From: Firmicutes bacterium UBA4874
GTDB lineage: Bacteria; Bacillota; Clostridia; Caldicoprobacterales; DTU083
Direction: 5' to 3'
DNA length: 8,389 bases
NCBI GenBank assembly: GCA_002399435.1
Contig: DHDO01000112.1
Location: 479 to 8,867, forward strand
Shown here: piece by piece, positions 7,523 to 8,389 of the stretch
Layout: each line of letters starts with the position of its first letter
Position numbering within the stretch: the stretch's first letter is position 1
Notes under the pieces: generated by a model
Database searches by the model: none
The model's input: the letters and a program-made list of their open reading frames with translations, nothing else
Told to the model about the DNA's origin: nothing
Made by a program: the position numbers and the translations under genes

Positions 7523-8224
7523 TCACCACTCAATCTCAGAGATCGGGACAGGATGCTCATTTTGCACGGTATCGACTGCCTTCCCGCTTTTAAAATGGAT
7601 GACCCGGTCAGCCATGGCTGCCAGGGAGGAATTGTGTGTGATGATGAGCACGGTGATGTTCTCCCCGCGGCAAGTATCCTGCAGGAGCTGCAAAATCTGT
7701 TTGCCGGTATTGTAATCCAGTGCACCTGTGGGTTCGTCGCACAGAAGTAGTTTTGGGTTCTTTGCAAGAGCCCGCGCAATGGAAACGCGCTGTTGCTCTC
7801 CGCCGGAAAGCTGTGCGGGGAAATTGTTTTGCCTCTCTGCCAGTCCTACTTTGTTCAGCGTCTCAGCTGCGTCCAGCGAATTGGGACAAATCTGTGCTGC
7901 CAGTTCCACGTTTTCCAGCGCCGTCAGATTTGGCACCAGGTTGTAAAACTGAAACACAAATCCAATATCCGTACGGCGATAGCCGATCAACTGCTTGTGG
8001 TTGTATCTGGAAATATATTTGCTGTCTACGATTACATCGCCCGAAGTTACGGTGTCCATGCCGCCCAGCAGATTCAGTGCCGTAGTCTTTCCCGCTCCGG
8101 AAGCTCCCAAAATGACGGCCAGCTCACCTTTACTTATTTCAAAGCTTGCTTCGTCCAATGCACGAATTGCCACCCCGCCGGTGGCGTATTCCTTTACAAC
8201 GTTGTGAAATATAATATATGCCAT
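7523..8224 (-). CDS. ABC transporter ATP-binding protein, MacB/LolD type
   Basis: Cytoplasmic ATPase of 233 residues that powers the FtsX permease encoded 4 nt downstream. All nucleotide-binding motifs are present: Walker A GASGAGKT (40-47), Q-loop Gln92 in [18 protein letters not shown], signature LSGGEQQ (139-145), Walker B LLLCDE with Asp163 and Glu164, D-loop GALD (167-170) and H-loop His197. The FQxxNLxPxLTALENV stretch and the short length are typical of the MacB/LolD/FtsE-like group. Start: ATG at 8224 is preceded by AAAAAAGGAG with five bases between. An in-frame ATG at 8257 would add 11 residues containing the ribosome site itself and is rejected. It is the first gene of its operon; a promoter lies about 100 bp upstream. 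The near-zero gap to the permease implies translational coupling. What the system transports or triggers cannot be read from this subunit. Confidence 0.95.
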   Translation of the reverse strand: MAYIIFHNVVKEYATGGVAIRALDEASFEISKGELAVILGASGAGKTTALNLLGGMDTVTSGDVIVDSKYISRYNHKQLIGYRRTDIGFVFQFYNLVPNLTALENVELAAQICPNSLDAAETLNKVGLAERQNNFPAQLSGGEQQRVSIARALAKNPKLLLCDEPTGALDYNTGKQILQLLQDTCRGENITVLIITHNSSLAAMADRVIHFKSGKAVDTVQNEHPVPISEIEW

Positions 8225-8229
8225 ATAAT

Positions 8230-8239
8230 CTCCTTTTTT
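8230..8239 (-). promoter_or_regulatory. Ribosome binding site that fixes the ATPase start
   Basis: On the minus strand AAAAAAGGAG is followed by ATTAT and then ATG (8224-8222). This near-ideal spacing supports MAYIIF as the true N-terminus over the ATG 33 bases upstream, which has no such site. Confidence 0.85.
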
Positions 8240-8255
8240 ACATTCCAGTGAAAGC

Positions 8256-8270
8256 AAAGAAATATTCTTT
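8256..8270. promoter_or_regulatory. Small inverted repeat in the ABC operon leader
   Basis: AAAGAA-ATA-TTCTTT, a perfect 6-3-6 inverted repeat in the leader about 30-45 bases before the ATPase start codon. It could be an operator half-site pair or a weak RNA hairpin. In such AT-rich DNA it may also be chance, so the assignment is weak. Confidence 0.25.
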
Positions 8271-8322
8271 CCAAAATCTACAGAAAAAAATTCTCTATAA
8301 TCTTTACCTCCCCTTTCAACCT

Positions 8323-8352
8323 ATTATAATAGATGTAGCATTGACATTTCAA
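8323..8352 (-). promoter_or_regulatory. Predicted sigma-A promoter of the ABC operon
   Basis: On the minus strand there is TTGAAA (8352-8347; five of six bases of the -35 consensus), an 18-base spacer, and a perfect TATAAT (8328-8323). Transcription would start near 8316, leaving a leader of about 90 bases before the ATPase ATG. The -10 box lies within a perfect 12-bp palindrome CTATTATAATAG (8321-8332). No other good promoter for this operon is visible in the window. Confidence 0.65.
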
Positions 8353-8389
8353 CCAGGAATGATTACGAAATTGTAACAAGCCATCATTA

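Noticed and set aside
8341..8369. Plus-strand promoter TTGACA with TACGAA 17 bases on
   Set aside because: The -35 is perfect but the -10 matches only about half the consensus, and no gene start is visible to the right, so it is not listed as a feature.

Overview
The window looks like chromosomal DNA from a low-to-mid GC Gram-positive anaerobe, probably a clostridium of the Lachnospiraceae type. This is inferred from strong GGAGG-type ribosome sites, the gut-commensal style hexuronate genes and a coiled-coil FtsX permease of the kind common in Firmicutes. No rRNA or other marker gene is present, so the taxonomic call is tentative.

Left half, plus strand (1-3783): a three-gene sugar-acid catabolic cluster. 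It begins inside uxuA (mannonate dehydratase; the first roughly 30 codons lie before the window). uxuB (fructuronate reductase / D-mannonate oxidoreductase, mannitol dehydrogenase family) follows, then a Gfo/Idh/MocA-type NAD(P)-dependent oxidoreductase of unknown substrate. UxuB and UxuA are consecutive steps: D-fructuronate is reduced to D-mannonate, which is dehydrated to 2-keto-3-deoxy-D-gluconate. The third enzyme probably feeds a related sugar or sugar acid into this route. The uxuA-uxuB gap (988-1130) is filled by an unusual degenerate tandem repeat of 18-19 bp units that begins inside the last codons of uxuA.

Centre (3825-3861): a 16-bp perfect hairpin with A/T-rich flanks serves as a shared, bidirectional terminator between the convergent halves. 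It overlaps the stop codon of the minus-strand permease gene.

Right half, minus strand (8389 down to 3856): a two-gene ABC transporter operon, with a promoter near 8323-8352, a MacB/LolD-type ATPase (7523-8224), and 4 nt later a 1220-residue FtsX-family permease (3856-7518, GTG start). The permease has a TM1, a large extracellular region built from two long heptad-repeat arms that probably fold back as a hairpin, and two FtsX membrane domains. An LPKTG pentapeptide sits in the linker between the arms. The pair probably works as a mechanotransmission-type ABC system acting at the cell surface rather than as an importer.

No stretch longer than 300 bases lacks a gene. The longest gaps are 988-1130 (the repeat array) and 8225-8389 (promoter and leader of the ABC operon). 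I saw no tRNA, rRNA, CRISPR array, insertion sequence or phage gene. There is no convincing wholly new system here; the most unusual items are the repeat array and the extracellular part of the permease.
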